Shown here one piece after another: positions 31,514 to 41,576 of a stretch of 64,000 bases of DNA. Origin of the DNA: Duganella flavida (GTDB lineage Bacteria > Pseudomonadota > Gammaproteobacteria > Burkholderiales > Burkholderiaceae_D). The stretch lies in assembly GCF_009857445.1 (NCBI RefSeq), contig NZ_WWCN01000017.1:87520-151519 (forward strand), read 5' to 3'. How positions within the stretch are numbered: position 1 is the stretch's first letter; each line of letters starts with the position of its first letter. Below the pieces are notes generated by a model. That model saw only the letters and a program-made list of their open reading frames with translations. It made no database searches and was not told where the DNA came from. Both the position numbers and the translations under genes were made by a program.

Positions 31514-34500
31514 ATGATGGAAATCTTCTCACCGCCGGACGACCCGTCCCTGCTCCACTACGGCATCTACTCGCCGTCGCTGGTTATTCTCTCTGTACTC
31601 GTTGCCATATTTTCATCGTGGATGGGATTACAAGTGGCCGGGCAAGCGCGCCTTGGCGGCACACGCAGCCTGCGCGCCATGATGCTGGCCACCGGCAGCC
31701 TGGCGCTGGGCTGCGGCGTATGGTCGATGCACTTCATCGGCATGCTGGCCTTTAACCTCTGCATCGATGTCGATTATGACCACGGCCTGACACTGCTATC
31801 GGTGGTGCCCAGCCTTGCCGCTTCCTACGTTGCGCTGACCATCATCAGCCGCCGCCGCGTGAGCAAGGCCTCGCTGGTGACCGGCGGCGTATTGGTCGGC
31901 GCAGGCATCGGCGCCATGCACTACACCGGCATGGCGGCGATGCAGATGGCGCTGGACCTGCGCTACAACCCTTATATGTTCGGCCTCTCCATCGTGGTCG
32001 CAGTGGTGCTGGCGACGCTGGCCCTGTGGATCCGCTTCGGCCTGCGCACCCTGCGCCTGCCGCGCGCGGTGATCGGCGCCATCAGCGCCAGCGTGATGGG
32101 CTGCGCCATCGCCGGCATGCACTACACCGGCATGGCAGCAGCGCGCTTCGTCGGCACGCTGCCGCTGGACTCCTCGCCGCAGCAGAATTTCACTTTCCTG
32201 GCGCTGGCCATCACCTTGATTACCGTGGCCTTCACCATCTTCGTGATGGCCGCCAACGGCTTGCTGCGCTACCGAGAAATGTACCGCCAGCAGTCCGAGA
32301 GCCAGGCCTGGATGCGCGCCCTGCTGACCACCACCGTCGACGGCGTCGTCACGGTGGACCGCGCGGGCGTGATCCACGAATTCAATCTGTCGGCGGAGCG
32401 CATCTTCGGCTGGACGCGCGACGAAATCGTCGGTCGCAATATCCGCTTGCTGATGGCCGACACCGACCGCTCTGAACGCGACGGTTTGCTTAGCTTCCTG
32501 CAAACCGGCGACGCCGCTGTGGTAGGCCGCGGCAGCGAAGTTCTCGGCCTGCGCAAGGACGGCAGCCAGGTGCCGATCCGGCGCGCGCTGGGCCACGCGC
32601 GCATGGCGGAACGCGACCTGTTTGTGCTGTTCATTACCGACATCAGCGAACGCCGCGCCATCATGCAGGCGCTGCGCGACAGCGAACAGCAATTCCGTTC
32701 GCTGATCGGGAACATCCCCGGCATCTCCTTCCGTAGCAGCATGGCCTTCGATGCGCCGCCGCTGTTCATCAGCGAGAACGTGTGGCGCCTGGCTGGCTAT
32801 CCGGCCAGTGATTTCGTCGGCGCCAACCGCACTCGCACGCTGGGCTCTTTGATCTGCGACGAAGACCGCGCCCGCGTGGCGGAGGAAATCTCGCGCAGCG
32901 TCGAGGCGCTGGTGGCGTATCAGGTGGAGTACTGCCTGCTGCACGCCGACGGCAGCAAGCGCTTCATGTGGGAGCACGGCGCCGTCACCCAGGACGAAAC
33001 CCACCCTGAAATCCGCTGGATCGACGGCGTGATCCTCGACATCAGCGAACGGCGCGAGATGGAGCTGCAGCTGCGCAAAGCCAAGGAAACGGCGGAACAG
33101 GCAGCAGCAGCACGTGCCAGCTTTGTCGCCAACATGAGCCACGAAATCCGCACGCCGATGAACGCCATCCTCGGCTTCACCGACGTGTTGCTCGATACTG
33201 ACCTCGATACCGACCAGCGCCGCCACCTCGACACCGTGCGCAAGGAAGGCCGTTCGCTGCTACGCTTGTTGAACGAAATCCTCGACACCGCCAAGCTGGA
33301 TAAGGGCGCAGTGGAACTGGAGCTGGACGATTACAGCCTGCTTAACCTGATCGACGAACTGGCCTCCACCTTCGGCAGCAACGCCCGCAGCAAGGGACTG
33401 GCCATCGACATCGTTTACGGCGCTGCGCTGCCGGCTTGGCTGCACGGCGACGAACTACGCATGCGCCAGATTCTCGGCAACCTGCTGGACAACGCCATTA
33501 AGTTCACGGCGGCCGGCAAGGTCTCGCTGCACGCCGAAGAACAGCAAGGCCAGTTGCACCTCGCCGTGCAGGACACCGGCATTGGCATCGCGCCGGAGCG
33601 TATCAACGCCATCTTCGATCCGTTCACCCAGGCCGACGCCTCGATGACGCGCCGCTTCGGCGGCACCGGTCTTGGCACCACCATCAGCCGCCAGCTGGTG
33701 GCGCTCATGGGCGGCAAGATCTGGGCCGAGAGCACGCCAGGCGTGGGCACCACCTTCCACGTGCTGCTACCGCTGGAGCCGGCGCGCAATGACCAGTCGC
33801 AGGCCAGCGAGCGTAGCGACTATCCGCTGCCGCCGCTGCACATCCTCGCCGCCGACGACGTGCCGCAGAATCTTGAACTGCTTGCGCTGCTGCTGGCCAA
33901 ACGCGGCCACACCTTGGACACGGCGCACGACGGCGCGCAAGCGGTGCAAATGTCGTCCGCACGTCGCTATGACGTGGTGCTGATGGATATGCAGATGCCG
34001 CACATGGACGGCCTTGCGGCCACGCGCGCCATCCGCACCCGCGAACAGCAAGGCGATGCAGCCGTGCCGCCGCTGCCGATTGTAGCGATGACGGCCAGCG
34101 TGCTGGCGGCGCACCGCGAGGCTGCCGCCACGGCAGGCATGAACGGTTTTGCGTCCAAGCCGGTGGACTGGCACGCGCTGTCGCACGAAATTGCGAAAGT
34201 GCTCAAGCTGGCGCCTGTGCCTTCCGCACCGCCGCCGTCGGAAGCGCCGCGCCACCGGGTACTGAACCAGAAAGCGGGCCTGCAGCGCTGGGCCGGAGAA
34301 GAGACGGCCTACCACCAGGCGCTGCACCATTTCGTGGCCGACTACAGCACCGCCGCCGCCACGCTGGCCAAGCTGCTGGTCGACGTCAGCGAAGCGCGCC
34401 TGGCCGACGCGCAGGCATGGAGTCACAAGGTGCGCGGCGTCGCCGCCAACATCGGACTGGAGCAACTGGCCGCCACATTAGCGCAGATCGAAAAGCTATG

Positions 34501-34891
34501 CGGCTCGCCGCAGCGCGACGGCGTCACACTGCAAACGGAACTGGCGCAGGCGCAGCGCACTTTGGGGGCGCAGCTGGATGCGGCGCTGAGCGCCATCCAC
34601 GCACTGGCCCCACCACGCGGTTCCACTGCAAGGCTGGAAGCACCGCCGCCAGCAGCGGCCTTCGATCCATCCATAGCGCGCCAAAAATCCTCAGCCCTGC
34701 TACCATTCTTGCAGCGCGGCGCTTTGAACGACGCTGCCCTCACCGCATTGACAGCCGCCCTCACCGGCGCACCGCCGGCACTGGCGCAGCAACTGAGCGC
34801 CGTGCAGGATGCCTTGAACGATTTTGATTTTCCACAGGCGCAGGCCGCACTGGAAGCCTTGCTGGCCAGCCTGACCACGGAGTACCCATGA
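31514..34891 (+). CDS. MHYT-PAS-PAS hybrid histidine kinase with REC and Hpt
   Basis: 1125 residues. Seven-TM MHYT sensor (motifs MHFIGM 72-77, MHYTGM 135-140 and 202-207, thought to bind a metal and sense gas or redox); two PAS domains (about 262-385 and 388-515); HisKA with His543 (NMSHEIRTPMNAILGF); HATPase (about 640-765, GIGIAPERI, FGGTGLGTTISRQL); receiver with Asp825 (VVLMDMQMP); and Hpt with His971 (AWSHKVRGVAANIG). The usual GLGL G-box residue Leu is Thr here (GLGTTI). Start ATG 31514 or 31517. The next gene, an HD-GYP regulator, overlaps by ATGA and is the obvious output. Confidence 0.93.
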   Translation: MMEIFSPPDDPSLLHYGIYSPSLVILSVLVAIFSSWMGLQVAGQARLGGTRSLRAMMLATGSLALGCGVWSMHFIGMLAFNLCIDVDYDHGLTLLSVVPSLAASYVALTIISRRRVSKASLVTGGVLVGAGIGAMHYTGMAAMQMALDLRYNPYMFGLSIVVAVVLATLALWIRFGLRTLRLPRAVIGAISASVMGCAIAGMHYTGMAAARFVGTLPLDSSPQQNFTFLALAITLITVAFTIFVMAANGLLRYREMYRQQSESQAWMRALLTTTVDGVVTVDRAGVIHEFNLSAERIFGWTRDEIVGRNIRLLMADTDRSERDGLLSFLQTGDAAVVGRGSEVLGLRKDGSQVPIRRALGHARMAERDLFVLFITDISERRAIMQALRDSEQQFRSLIGNIPGISFRSSMAFDAPPLFISENVWRLAGYPASDFVGANRTRTLGSLICDEDRARVAEEISRSVEALVAYQVEYCLLHADGSKRFMWEHGAVTQDETHPEIRWIDGVILDISERREMELQLRKAKETAEQAAAARASFVANMSHEIRTPMNAILGFTDVLLDTDLDTDQRRHLDTVRKEGRSLLRLLNEILDTAKLDKGAVELELDDYSLLNLIDELASTFGSNARSKGLAIDIVYGAALPAWLHGDELRMRQILGNLLDNAIKFTAAGKVSLHAEEQQGQLHLAVQDTGIGIAPERINAIFDPFTQADASMTRRFGGTGLGTTISRQLVALMGGKIWAESTPGVGTTFHVLLPLEPARNDQSQASERSDYPLPPLHILAADDVPQNLELLALLLAKRGHTLDTAHDGAQAVQMSSARRYDVVLMDMQMPHMDGLAATRAIRTREQQGDAAVPPLPIVAMTASVLAAHREAAATAGMNGFASKPVDWHALSHEIAKVLKLAPVPSAPPPSEAPRHRVLNQKAGLQRWAGEETAYHQALHHFVADYSTAAATLAKLLVDVSEARLADAQAWSHKVRGVAANIGLEQLAATLAQIEKLCGSPQRDGVTLQTELAQAQRTLGAQLDAALSAIHALAPPRGSTARLEAPPPAAAFDPSIARQKSSALLPFLQRGALNDAALTALTAALTGAPPALAQQLSAVQDALNDFDFPQAQAALEALLASLTTEYP

Positions 34892-35886
34892 GAACCACGC
34901 ATCAAGCCAACCAGCCGCAGATCCTGGTCGTCGACGACGAAGCCAGCAACCTGCAGCTGCTGCGCCACATCCTGCAAGATCAATACCGCCTGCTGTTCGC
35001 CAAGGACGGCCCGCGCGCGCTGGAACTGGCGCGCTCCGAACAACCGCAGCTCATTCTGCTGGACGTGATGATGCCGGGGATGACCGGCTACGAAACCTGC
35101 AAGCTGCTGAAGGCCGATCCCGTCACCGCCGCCATCCCGGTCATCTTTGTCACCGCCCTGAGCGACACCGACGATGAAGTAGTGGGCTTTGACGCCGGCG
35201 CGGTGGACTACATCACCAAGCCAGTCAGCCCGCCGATCGTGCGTGCGCGCGTGCGCAACCACCTGTCGCTGGTGGGTGTGGATGAATTGAAGAAGACGCG
35301 TCTGGAAATCGTCCAGCGGCTCGGCCTCGCTGCCGAATACAAGGACAACGAAACCGGCCTGCACGTGATCCGCATGAGCCACTACGCACGCGTGCTGGGC
35401 CTCGCCGTCGGCATGACCGAGGCGGAAGCCGAAGACCTGCTACACGCCGCACCGATGCACGACGTCGGCAAGATCGGCATCCCGGACAGCATCCTGCGCA
35501 AGCCGGCCGCGCTGGATCCTGATGAATGGAAGATCATGCAGTCGCACGCCACCATCGGCGGCGACATCATCGGCAAGCACCAGAGCGGCATGCTGGCGAT
35601 GGCTTACGACGTCGCCGTCACCCACCATGAGAAATGGAATGGCAGCGGCTATCCGAATGGATTACAAGGTGAAGAGATTCCGCTGGTCGGCCGCATCGTG
35701 GCAATTGCCGACGTATTCGACGCGCTGACTTCGGCGCGGCCGTACAAGGAAGCGTGGCCGGTAGAGAAAGCCGTTGAACACATGGAGTCCCAGCGCGACC
35801 TGCATTTCGAGGGCCGGCTGGTGGATCTGTTCTTCCAGCAGATGCCGGCGCTGCTTGAGATCAAGGAGCGCTGGGCCGAGCGTTAA
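34888..35886 (+). CDS. REC-HD-GYP response regulator (c-di-GMP phosphodiesterase)
   Basis: 332 residues. Receiver 11-125 with phospho-Asp59 (LILLDVMMPGMTG) and the Lys of YITKPVSPP; HD-GYP domain 135-325 with MHDVGKIGIP, HHEKWNGSGYPNGL and IVAIADVFDALTS. All motifs for c-di-GMP hydrolysis are intact, as in RpfG. Coupled to the MHYT hybrid kinase by a four-base overlap, so phosphoryl flow from its Hpt domain to Asp59 is likely. Its stop codon abuts that of the convergent synthase gene with no spacer. Confidence 0.95.
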   Translation: MRTTHQANQPQILVVDDEASNLQLLRHILQDQYRLLFAKDGPRALELARSEQPQLILLDVMMPGMTGYETCKLLKADPVTAAIPVIFVTALSDTDDEVVGFDAGAVDYITKPVSPPIVRARVRNHLSLVGVDELKKTRLEIVQRLGLAAEYKDNETGLHVIRMSHYARVLGLAVGMTEAEAEDLLHAAPMHDVGKIGIPDSILRKPAALDPDEWKIMQSHATIGGDIIGKHQSGMLAMAYDVAVTHHEKWNGSGYPNGLQGEEIPLVGRIVAIADVFDALTSARPYKEAWPVEKAVEHMESQRDLHFEGRLVDLFFQQMPALLEIKERWAER

Positions 35887-37107
35887 TCAGGCTGCGATGC
35901 GTTCGCTGCGTCCCGCCAGGCGCGCCATCACGCTTACCGCGTGGTCGATCTGCGCCTTGGTGTGGCCGGCGTTCATCATGAAGCGCAGGCGCGCCTGTCC
36001 CACCGGCGCTGCCGGGAACTGGATCGAATCCACGTGCACGCCCTCGGCACGCAGCTCCATCGCGTAACGCTGGCAAGTCTCGGCATCGCCGATCAGCACC
36101 GGCAAAATCGGCGTGGCGGTCGAGATGATGGTGTAGCCCAGAGGCTCCATGCGCTCGATGAAATAGCGCTGGTTTTCCCACAGGCGCTGACGGCGCTGCG
36201 GTTCTTCTTCCAAAATATCCAGTGCCGCCAGCAGCGCCGCTGCCTGGTCCGGCGGCGGCGGGCAGGTGAAGCCGTAGGCGGAACTGGTCAGGCGGATCAC
36301 GTCCGCTACTGGCTTGTCCACGGCCACAAAGCCACCGATCGAACCGAGCGCCTTGCTCAAGGTCCCCATCTGCATGATATTGCTGCTGTAGCAGTTGAAG
36401 TGCTCCGAGGTGCCGCCGCCGTTGGCGCCGAGGATGCCGGTGGCATGGGCGTCATCGATGTACAGCAGCGCGCCATAACGTTCGGCCAGCGCCACCAGCT
36501 CCGGCAGCGGTGCGATGGTACCTTCCATGCTGAATACACCGTCGCTGACGATGATCGGCGTGGTGCCGTCAGCGGCGCCGGCTTGCAGCAGCGACTCAAG
36601 GTGATTCATATCGCAGTGGCGGTAGTTGTAGCGCAGCGCGCCCGACATCTGGATACCTTCGCGGATCGAAATGTGATTGTATTCGTCCGAGTAGTAAGCA
36701 TATTTGTGGCGCTTCTTGGCGCGGAAGCCGTGCAGGCGCGCCAACGTGGCTGCCTTCACAATCGACGACAGCACGCCGATGTTGGTCATATAGCCAGTCA
36801 CGAACAGTACTGCATCGGTCTTGTGTTTCAGCGCGCCGAGGCGGCGTTCCAGCTCGCGGTAGACTTCCAGGTCGCCACCCAGCAAACGCGATTCGCAATT
36901 GCCTACGCCATAGCGGTCCAGACCCTGCTTGGCCGCCGCCACCAAACGCGGATGGTTGGCCAGCGCCAGGTAGTTATTGGTGCTGAACGACACCACCGTT
37001 TCGCCTTCGGTGACAAAAGTCGGATCGGGCAAGGTGCTGTGCACCGAGGAGTCGTGATAGATGGGATGGTGCTGCAGCCAGCTGGCGATGTCGCTTAAGT
37101 CGTGCAT
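35887..37107 (-). CDS. Alpha-oxoamine synthase family PLP enzyme
   Basis: 406 residues from ATG 37107; a TTG seven codons upstream (37128) is possible. Fold type I PLP enzyme of the AONS/KBL/SPT group, which condense an amino acid with an acyl-CoA: FSTNNYLALANHP, GYMTNIGVL, VSDGVFSMEGTIAPL, YIDDAHATGILG and the PLP lysine in MGTLSKALGSIGG. The best guess is glycine C-acetyltransferase-like or a longer-acyl relative. No biotin, heme or threonine dehydrogenase gene is close. CqsA-type autoinducer synthases belong to the same family, but the active-site region is closer to KBL. Confidence 0.8.
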   Translation of the reverse strand: MHDLSDIASWLQHHPIYHDSSVHSTLPDPTFVTEGETVVSFSTNNYLALANHPRLVAAAKQGLDRYGVGNCESRLLGGDLEVYRELERRLGALKHKTDAVLFVTGYMTNIGVLSSIVKAATLARLHGFRAKKRHKYAYYSDEYNHISIREGIQMSGALRYNYRHCDMNHLESLLQAGAADGTTPIIVSDGVFSMEGTIAPLPELVALAERYGALLYIDDAHATGILGANGGGTSEHFNCYSSNIMQMGTLSKALGSIGGFVAVDKPVADVIRLTSSAYGFTCPPPPDQAAALLAALDILEEEPQRRQRLWENQRYFIERMEPLGYTIISTATPILPVLIGDAETCQRYAMELRAEGVHVDSIQFPAAPVGQARLRFMMNAGHTKAQIDHAVSVMARLAGRSERIAA

Positions 37108-37198
37108 GATGTCGGAACCTGAGAACAATCGACCATCATATAAGCAGACAACTTACCGCAAGCTTGCGGCCACATTACGAATTGGTTAACCGGCTTAT

Positions 37199-38554
37199 TT
37201 AACCAGCAAGCGGCAGCACGATGCGCGCCACCAGTCCCGGCTCAGCGTCCTCCAGTACCAGCCTGCCGCCGTGCGAGGTGGCGGTGGCGCTGACGATGGA
37301 CAGGCCCAGGCCATTGCCTGGCATATGACGGCTCTTGTCGAGCCGATAAAAACGCTGCGTGACCTTGTCGTGCTCTCCCGCCGGAATGCCGGGACCATTG
37401 TCGTGCACCGCAATCGAAGCCTCGCCGTGATGCAGGCCGGCGCGCACATGGATGATGGCGCCGGGACCGGCGTATTTGATGGCGTTATCCAGCAGGCTGG
37501 CAACAGCGCTGGCCAGCAGGTTGCGGTCGCCGTCCACATACAGCGAATCGGGCGCGTCGACCGTCAGCTGGATGTTGCTGTCTTCTGCAATGGCTTCGTA
37601 CATCTCGCCGATGTCGGCCACCACCCGGCCGAGGTCCAGCCGTTCGAACAGGCTGCCGCGCATGCCGGATTCCGCTTCCGCGATCTGCAGCAGGCGCTCG
37701 AATAAACGGATCAAATCATCGATATCGTCGATGGCGTCGTGGGCGGCGGTGGACAGCGTGGGTACCGACATCTCGTGCCGTAGCGCGTCGTCCAGCCGTC
37801 CGCGAATGCGGCTCAGCGGCGTGCGCAAGTCATGGGCGATGGCGTTGGAGACGTGGCGTATGCCCTCCATCAGCAGCTCGATGCGGTCCAGCATGCGGTT
37901 GATGTCGCTGTTGAGCAGCGCGAATTCGTCGTTGCCGGTGACGGGGATGCGCCGGCTTAAATCGCCCTCCTCGATCTGCGCCGCCGTGCGGCGGATCTCG
38001 CCGAGGCGCGCCGCGATACTGCGGCGGAACAGCAGCGCACCGGCGATGGTCAGCATCAGCGACACGCAGGCGCCGGCCGCCAGCGCGCGCCAGATCACCT
38101 CGCGCACCGCCTCTTCCTCGCTCAGGTCGCGGCCGACGATCAGCGTACCGCCGTCGCTCAAGGTGCGCAGGTACAGGCGCGCTGGCGCACTGCGGCCATT
38201 GCGCAGCACCGTGGCGGTCACGAATTCCTGCGCGTCTTCCAGCACCGGCCATGAGCCAAGGTTGCCGCCCGCCGGCGTGCCGTCGGCATCGACGATCTGG
38301 AAAATTTCGCGGTCGCTGTCAACGCCGTCGCCCAGCTGGCGGCGCACCTCGGCCTGCAACTTGGTGCGCCGGTACTTGCCGACATTGTCCAGCAGGCGCT
38401 CGGTCTGCGCCATGATCTTGCCGTCGATGTTCTGGTCGATCACGCCGATGGTGCCGCTGTAGAACACCAGCGACACCGCCGCAATGGAAGCGATGCCCAG
38501 CAGGCCGTAACCCAGCACCAGCTTGGCGGCGATCGAAGTGCGCAAGTTAAACAA
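37199..38554 (-). CDS. Membrane sensor histidine kinase
   Basis: 451 residues: TM1 (about 12-32), a periplasmic domain of about 120 residues, TM2 (about 157-177), HAMP (180-232), HisKA with His241 (SNAIAHDLRTPLSRIRGRL) and a HATPase domain (NLLASAVASLLDNAIKYAG, DNGPGIPAGE, GNGLGLSIVSA). Classic OmpR-family partner of the CzcS/QseC type. Encoded one base downstream of its response regulator. Signal unknown. Confidence 0.93.
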   Translation of the reverse strand: MFNLRTSIAAKLVLGYGLLGIASIAAVSLVFYSGTIGVIDQNIDGKIMAQTERLLDNVGKYRRTKLQAEVRRQLGDGVDSDREIFQIVDADGTPAGGNLGSWPVLEDAQEFVTATVLRNGRSAPARLYLRTLSDGGTLIVGRDLSEEEAVREVIWRALAAGACVSLMLTIAGALLFRRSIAARLGEIRRTAAQIEEGDLSRRIPVTGNDEFALLNSDINRMLDRIELLMEGIRHVSNAIAHDLRTPLSRIRGRLDDALRHEMSVPTLSTAAHDAIDDIDDLIRLFERLLQIAEAESGMRGSLFERLDLGRVVADIGEMYEAIAEDSNIQLTVDAPDSLYVDGDRNLLASAVASLLDNAIKYAGPGAIIHVRAGLHHGEASIAVHDNGPGIPAGEHDKVTQRFYRLDKSRHMPGNGLGLSIVSATATSHGGRLVLEDAEPGLVARIVLPLAG

Positions 38555-38555
38555 A

Positions 38556-39254
38556 CTATTGCCCCGGCTCGTCCGGCGGCGTCACGCCCATGCGGTAGCC
38601 GACCCCGCGCAGGGTATGAATCAGCTGCACTGCGAAGTCCTTATCGACCTTGGCGCGCAGGCGGCTGATCTGCACATCGATCACATTGGTCTGCGGGTCG
38701 AAGTGATAGTCCCACACCGATTCCAGCAGCATGGTGCGGGTCACTACCTGGTTCTCATTGCGCATCAGGTATTCGAGCAGGCGGTATTCGCGCGGCTGCA
38801 GCGTAATCACCTTGCTGCCGCGCGTAACGCGCAGCGTGCGCAGGTCGAGCCGCAGGTCGGCCACTTGCAGCTGCGTGCTGTCGGCGCCGGGGGCGCTGCG
38901 GCGCAACAGCGCTTCCACCCGCGCCAGCAGCTCCGAGAAGGCGAATGGTTTCGGCAAATAGTCGTCGGCGCCGCCACGCAAGCCGGTGACGCGGGCGTCG
39001 ATGGTGCTGAGCGCACTGACGATGATGACCGGCGTCTGCTTGCCCAGTGAGCGCAGCTTGTCGACGATGGACAGGCCATCGATACGGCCCGGCAGCATGC
39101 GGTCGAGGATGATGATGTCCCAGTCCTCGCTGCTGGCGTAATCGAGTCCGTCCGGGCCGGTGGTAGCGGCGGTCACGATGTAGCCCGCCTCGCGCAGGCC
39201 TTTGCAGATGTAGTTGGAGGTTTCGGCTTCGTCTTCAATAACCAGGCAGCGCAC
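38556..39254 (-). CDS. OmpR-family response regulator
   Basis: 232 residues from GTG 39254 (VRCLVIEDEAETSNYI), chosen because GGAG lies six bases upstream; the frame continues to 39326 with no matching sequence. Receiver with DIIILDRMLPG (phospho-Asp) and Lys in LPKPFAFSEL; winged-helix C-terminus with LQPREYRLLEYLM and the TNVIDVQISRLRAKVD recognition region. First gene of a two-gene operon with the kinase 37199-38554. Confidence 0.94.
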   Translation of the reverse strand: MRCLVIEDEAETSNYICKGLREAGYIVTAATTGPDGLDYASSEDWDIIILDRMLPGRIDGLSIVDKLRSLGKQTPVIIVSALSTIDARVTGLRGGADDYLPKPFAFSELLARVEALLRRSAPGADSTQLQVADLRLDLRTLRVTRGSKVITLQPREYRLLEYLMRNENQVVTRTMLLESVWDYHFDPQTNVIDVQISRLRAKVDKDFAVQLIHTLRGVGYRMGVTPPDEPGQ

Positions 39255-39288
39255 GCGAGTCTCCGGAGTTGGGTGGTGAGTGAATATT

Positions 39289-40404
39289 CTACCGCGCCTT
39301 GGCTGCCAGCTCGCGGTACAGCGCATGGTAGTTCTGCGCCATGGTCTCGGCGGTGAACAGTTCCCAGTAGCGCGCTTCGGCGCGGCGGCCCATCTGTGCT
39401 GCCAGTTCCTGGTTCTCCCACAGCGTGCGCATGGCTGCGCCCAGCGCCGCAGGATCGTCCGGCGGCACCACCAGGCCGGTGTCGTTGTCGATGTTGATAT
39501 AGGTGGTGCCGGTGCCGATCTCGCTGGAAATCATCGGCTTGCCGTACATCGCGCCTTCCAGCAGCGAGATGCCGAAAGCTTCCGAGCGCAGATGCGACGG
39601 GAATACCATCGCGTAGCTCAGCTCCAGCAGCGCGGCCTTGTCGTCTTCTTCCACCGCGCCGATGAAGTGCACGTGGGTCAGGCCGAGACGCTGCGCATGC
39701 TCCTTCAGCGCCTGCTCTTCCGGACCAGCGCCGACGATCACCACCGGATAATCCAAGTTGACCATCGCATCCAGCAGGATGTGCAAGCCCTTGTAGTAGC
39801 GCAGCACGCCGACGAACAGGAAGAAGCGCTCACCAAACTGCGTGCGCCACTTGGCCTTCAGCGCTTCGGAAGCGACCGGATAGATCGACTTATCGAGGCC
39901 GTAGGTGATGGTGCGGGTTTTGTGCGCAAAGCGCTTCAGCACCGGCGACGAGGCCAGGTAGTTGGGCGACGTCGCCACCACCGTATCGACGCTGCGCAGG
40001 AAGCGGCGCTTGAGCGGGCTATACACGCGCAGCAGGTTTTTCTGGCGCACGATGTCCGAGTGGTAGGTCACCACACTCGGCTTGTCGATGCGCGCCATGA
40101 AGTGCGCGAGGTCCATGAACGGCCATGGGAAGTGATAGTGGATCACGTCCGCCTTGCGCGCCAGGCGCGCCAGCTTACGGATGGCGGCAAACGAAAAACC
40201 GGTCGAGGCGATTTCGAAATCCAGCGGCACGCGGTGCACGGTGTGGCCTTCGAATTCGATTTCGGACGGACCGCTGCGGCTCAGCGTCAGCACTTCATTG
40301 GTCACGCCCAGACGTCCCGTGCCGACGCACAGCTGGCGGATCACCTGCTCGATGCCGCCCCAGGTATCGGGGTAATAAGTTTTGTAAAAATGAAGGACGC
40401 GCAT
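39289..40404 (-). CDS. Group 4 glycosyltransferase (WbpZ/WbdC-like)
   Basis: 371 residues, GT-B fold. Starts MRVLHFYKTYYPDTWGGIEQ, as in mannosyl/rhamnosyltransferases of O-chain assembly; donor-site motif with the E-x7-E pair in SEAFGISLLEGAMYGKP. Last gene of the gmd-rmd operon. Given GDP-D-rhamnose synthesis upstream, transfer of D-rhamnose or mannose to a polyprenyl-linked acceptor on the cytoplasmic face is likely. Confidence 0.85.
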   Translation of the reverse strand: MRVLHFYKTYYPDTWGGIEQVIRQLCVGTGRLGVTNEVLTLSRSGPSEIEFEGHTVHRVPLDFEIASTGFSFAAIRKLARLARKADVIHYHFPWPFMDLAHFMARIDKPSVVTYHSDIVRQKNLLRVYSPLKRRFLRSVDTVVATSPNYLASSPVLKRFAHKTRTITYGLDKSIYPVASEALKAKWRTQFGERFFLFVGVLRYYKGLHILLDAMVNLDYPVVIVGAGPEEQALKEHAQRLGLTHVHFIGAVEEDDKAALLELSYAMVFPSHLRSEAFGISLLEGAMYGKPMISSEIGTGTTYINIDNDTGLVVPPDDPAALGAAMRTLWENQELAAQMGRRAEARYWELFTAETMAQNYHALYRELAAKAR

Positions 40405-40409
40405 GATGC

Positions 40410-41576
40410 TTACTTTTTCAGTACTTCGTGATAAACGGCGACGGTGCGGCGTGCCGCTTCATCCCAAGTCAGTTCCAGCGCGCGACGCTGGCCGGCGGCG
40501 ATGCAGCGCGCACGCACTGTGTCGTCGCGCGCTAGCGTGGTCATGGCGGCGGTGATGTCGGCCACCGACAGCGGATCGAATTCGAGCGCCGCGCCGTTGG
40601 CCACTTCCGGCAGCGAGGTGGTGTTGGAGCAGGCGACCGGCACGCCAGCGGCAAACGCCTCCACCAGCGGCAGGCCGAAGCCCTCGTGCAGCGATGGGAA
40701 GATAAACGCACCGGCGCCGGCGTACAGGTGGCGCAGGTGGCGGTTGTCGGTCAGCTGGTCCAGCCAGACCACGTTCTCGCCGCGCTGCTGCGCGGCCTTG
40801 ATGCGCGCCACCAGTTCCTCGCTGCGCCAACCCGGCTGGCCGACGATCACCAGCTGGCGCGCGGAGCGCAGCACCGGCGGCAGTGACAGGTAGGCTTCCA
40901 GCAGGCGCTCGACGTTCTTGCGCGGCTGTAGCGTGCCGACGAACAGGAAGTAGCCTTCGCGCAGGCCATGCAGCGCCAGCGTGATGTCGCGTTCTTCGGT
41001 GGATGGCGCGTCGAACCAGTGCGCCGCCACGCCGTGGTGCACCACGCTGATCTTGTTTTCATCAACGCCGAAATGCTCCACCAGTTCGCGGATCGAGTAG
41101 TGCGAACCGGTGATCACATGCTGCGCCTTGCGCGCGGCCTTGGCCTGCAGCCAGTTCTTCAACTTGCGCAGTTTCGGGCTGGCCCATTCCGGATGCGAAA
41201 TCGGCAGCGCGTCATGCAGCGTCGCCACCACCGGGCAGTCCATGCGCACGATGCGGTAGTCGGTGGCGTGGAAGATGTCCAGCGGCGCGGCGCCCTTGCC
41301 CAGCGCGGCCTGCGTGCTGAGATGGACTGCCGACGGCAGGATCAAATCACCGAGCGTCGCCAGCGGGAAGGAGAGCGGCAGCGCGCGGCCCAGTTTCAGC
41401 TTGCGCGCATCGCCATGCGGCGCGAACGACAACGGCAGCACTTCCACCCCGGCCTGCGGCAGGTGCGCCAGCAGCGCGCTGCTGTACACGCCCAAACCAT
41501 CAAGACGGCCGTTGGTCAGCACCGGTTCGGCCGTGGTGACCGAGAGACCGGCGCGCAGTGTCGGTTGCGCGCTCAT
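40410..41576 (-). CDS. Group 4 glycosyltransferase (WbpY-like)
   Basis: 388 residues, GT-B fold with FVGTLQPRKNVERLLEAYL in the middle and a donor motif SLHEGFGLPLVEAFAAGVP near 300, including the E-x7-E pair. Its ATG overlaps the rmd stop by four bases and five bases separate it from the next glycosyltransferase. Likely adds GDP-activated D-rhamnose or D-mannose. The exact linkage cannot be read from sequence. Confidence 0.85.
   Translation of the reverse strand: MSAQPTLRAGLSVTTAEPVLTNGRLDGLGVYSSALLAHLPQAGVEVLPLSFAPHGDARKLKLGRALPLSFPLATLGDLILPSAVHLSTQAALGKGAAPLDIFHATDYRIVRMDCPVVATLHDALPISHPEWASPKLRKLKNWLQAKAARKAQHVITGSHYSIRELVEHFGVDENKISVVHHGVAAHWFDAPSTEERDITLALHGLREGYFLFVGTLQPRKNVERLLEAYLSLPPVLRSARQLVIVGQPGWRSEELVARIKAAQQRGENVVWLDQLTDNRHLRHLYAGAGAFIFPSLHEGFGLPLVEAFAAGVPVACSNTTSLPEVANGAALEFDPLSVADITAAMTTLARDDTVRARCIAAGQRRALELTWDEAARRTVAVYHEVLKK

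Noticed and set aside
35887..37107. CqsA/JqsA-type quorum-sensing autoinducer synthase beside sensor kinases
   Set aside because: Family is right, but active-site and PLP-loop sequence (MGTLSKALGSIGG) is closer to KBL-type enzymes, and neither neighbouring kinase has a CqsS-type sensor domain.
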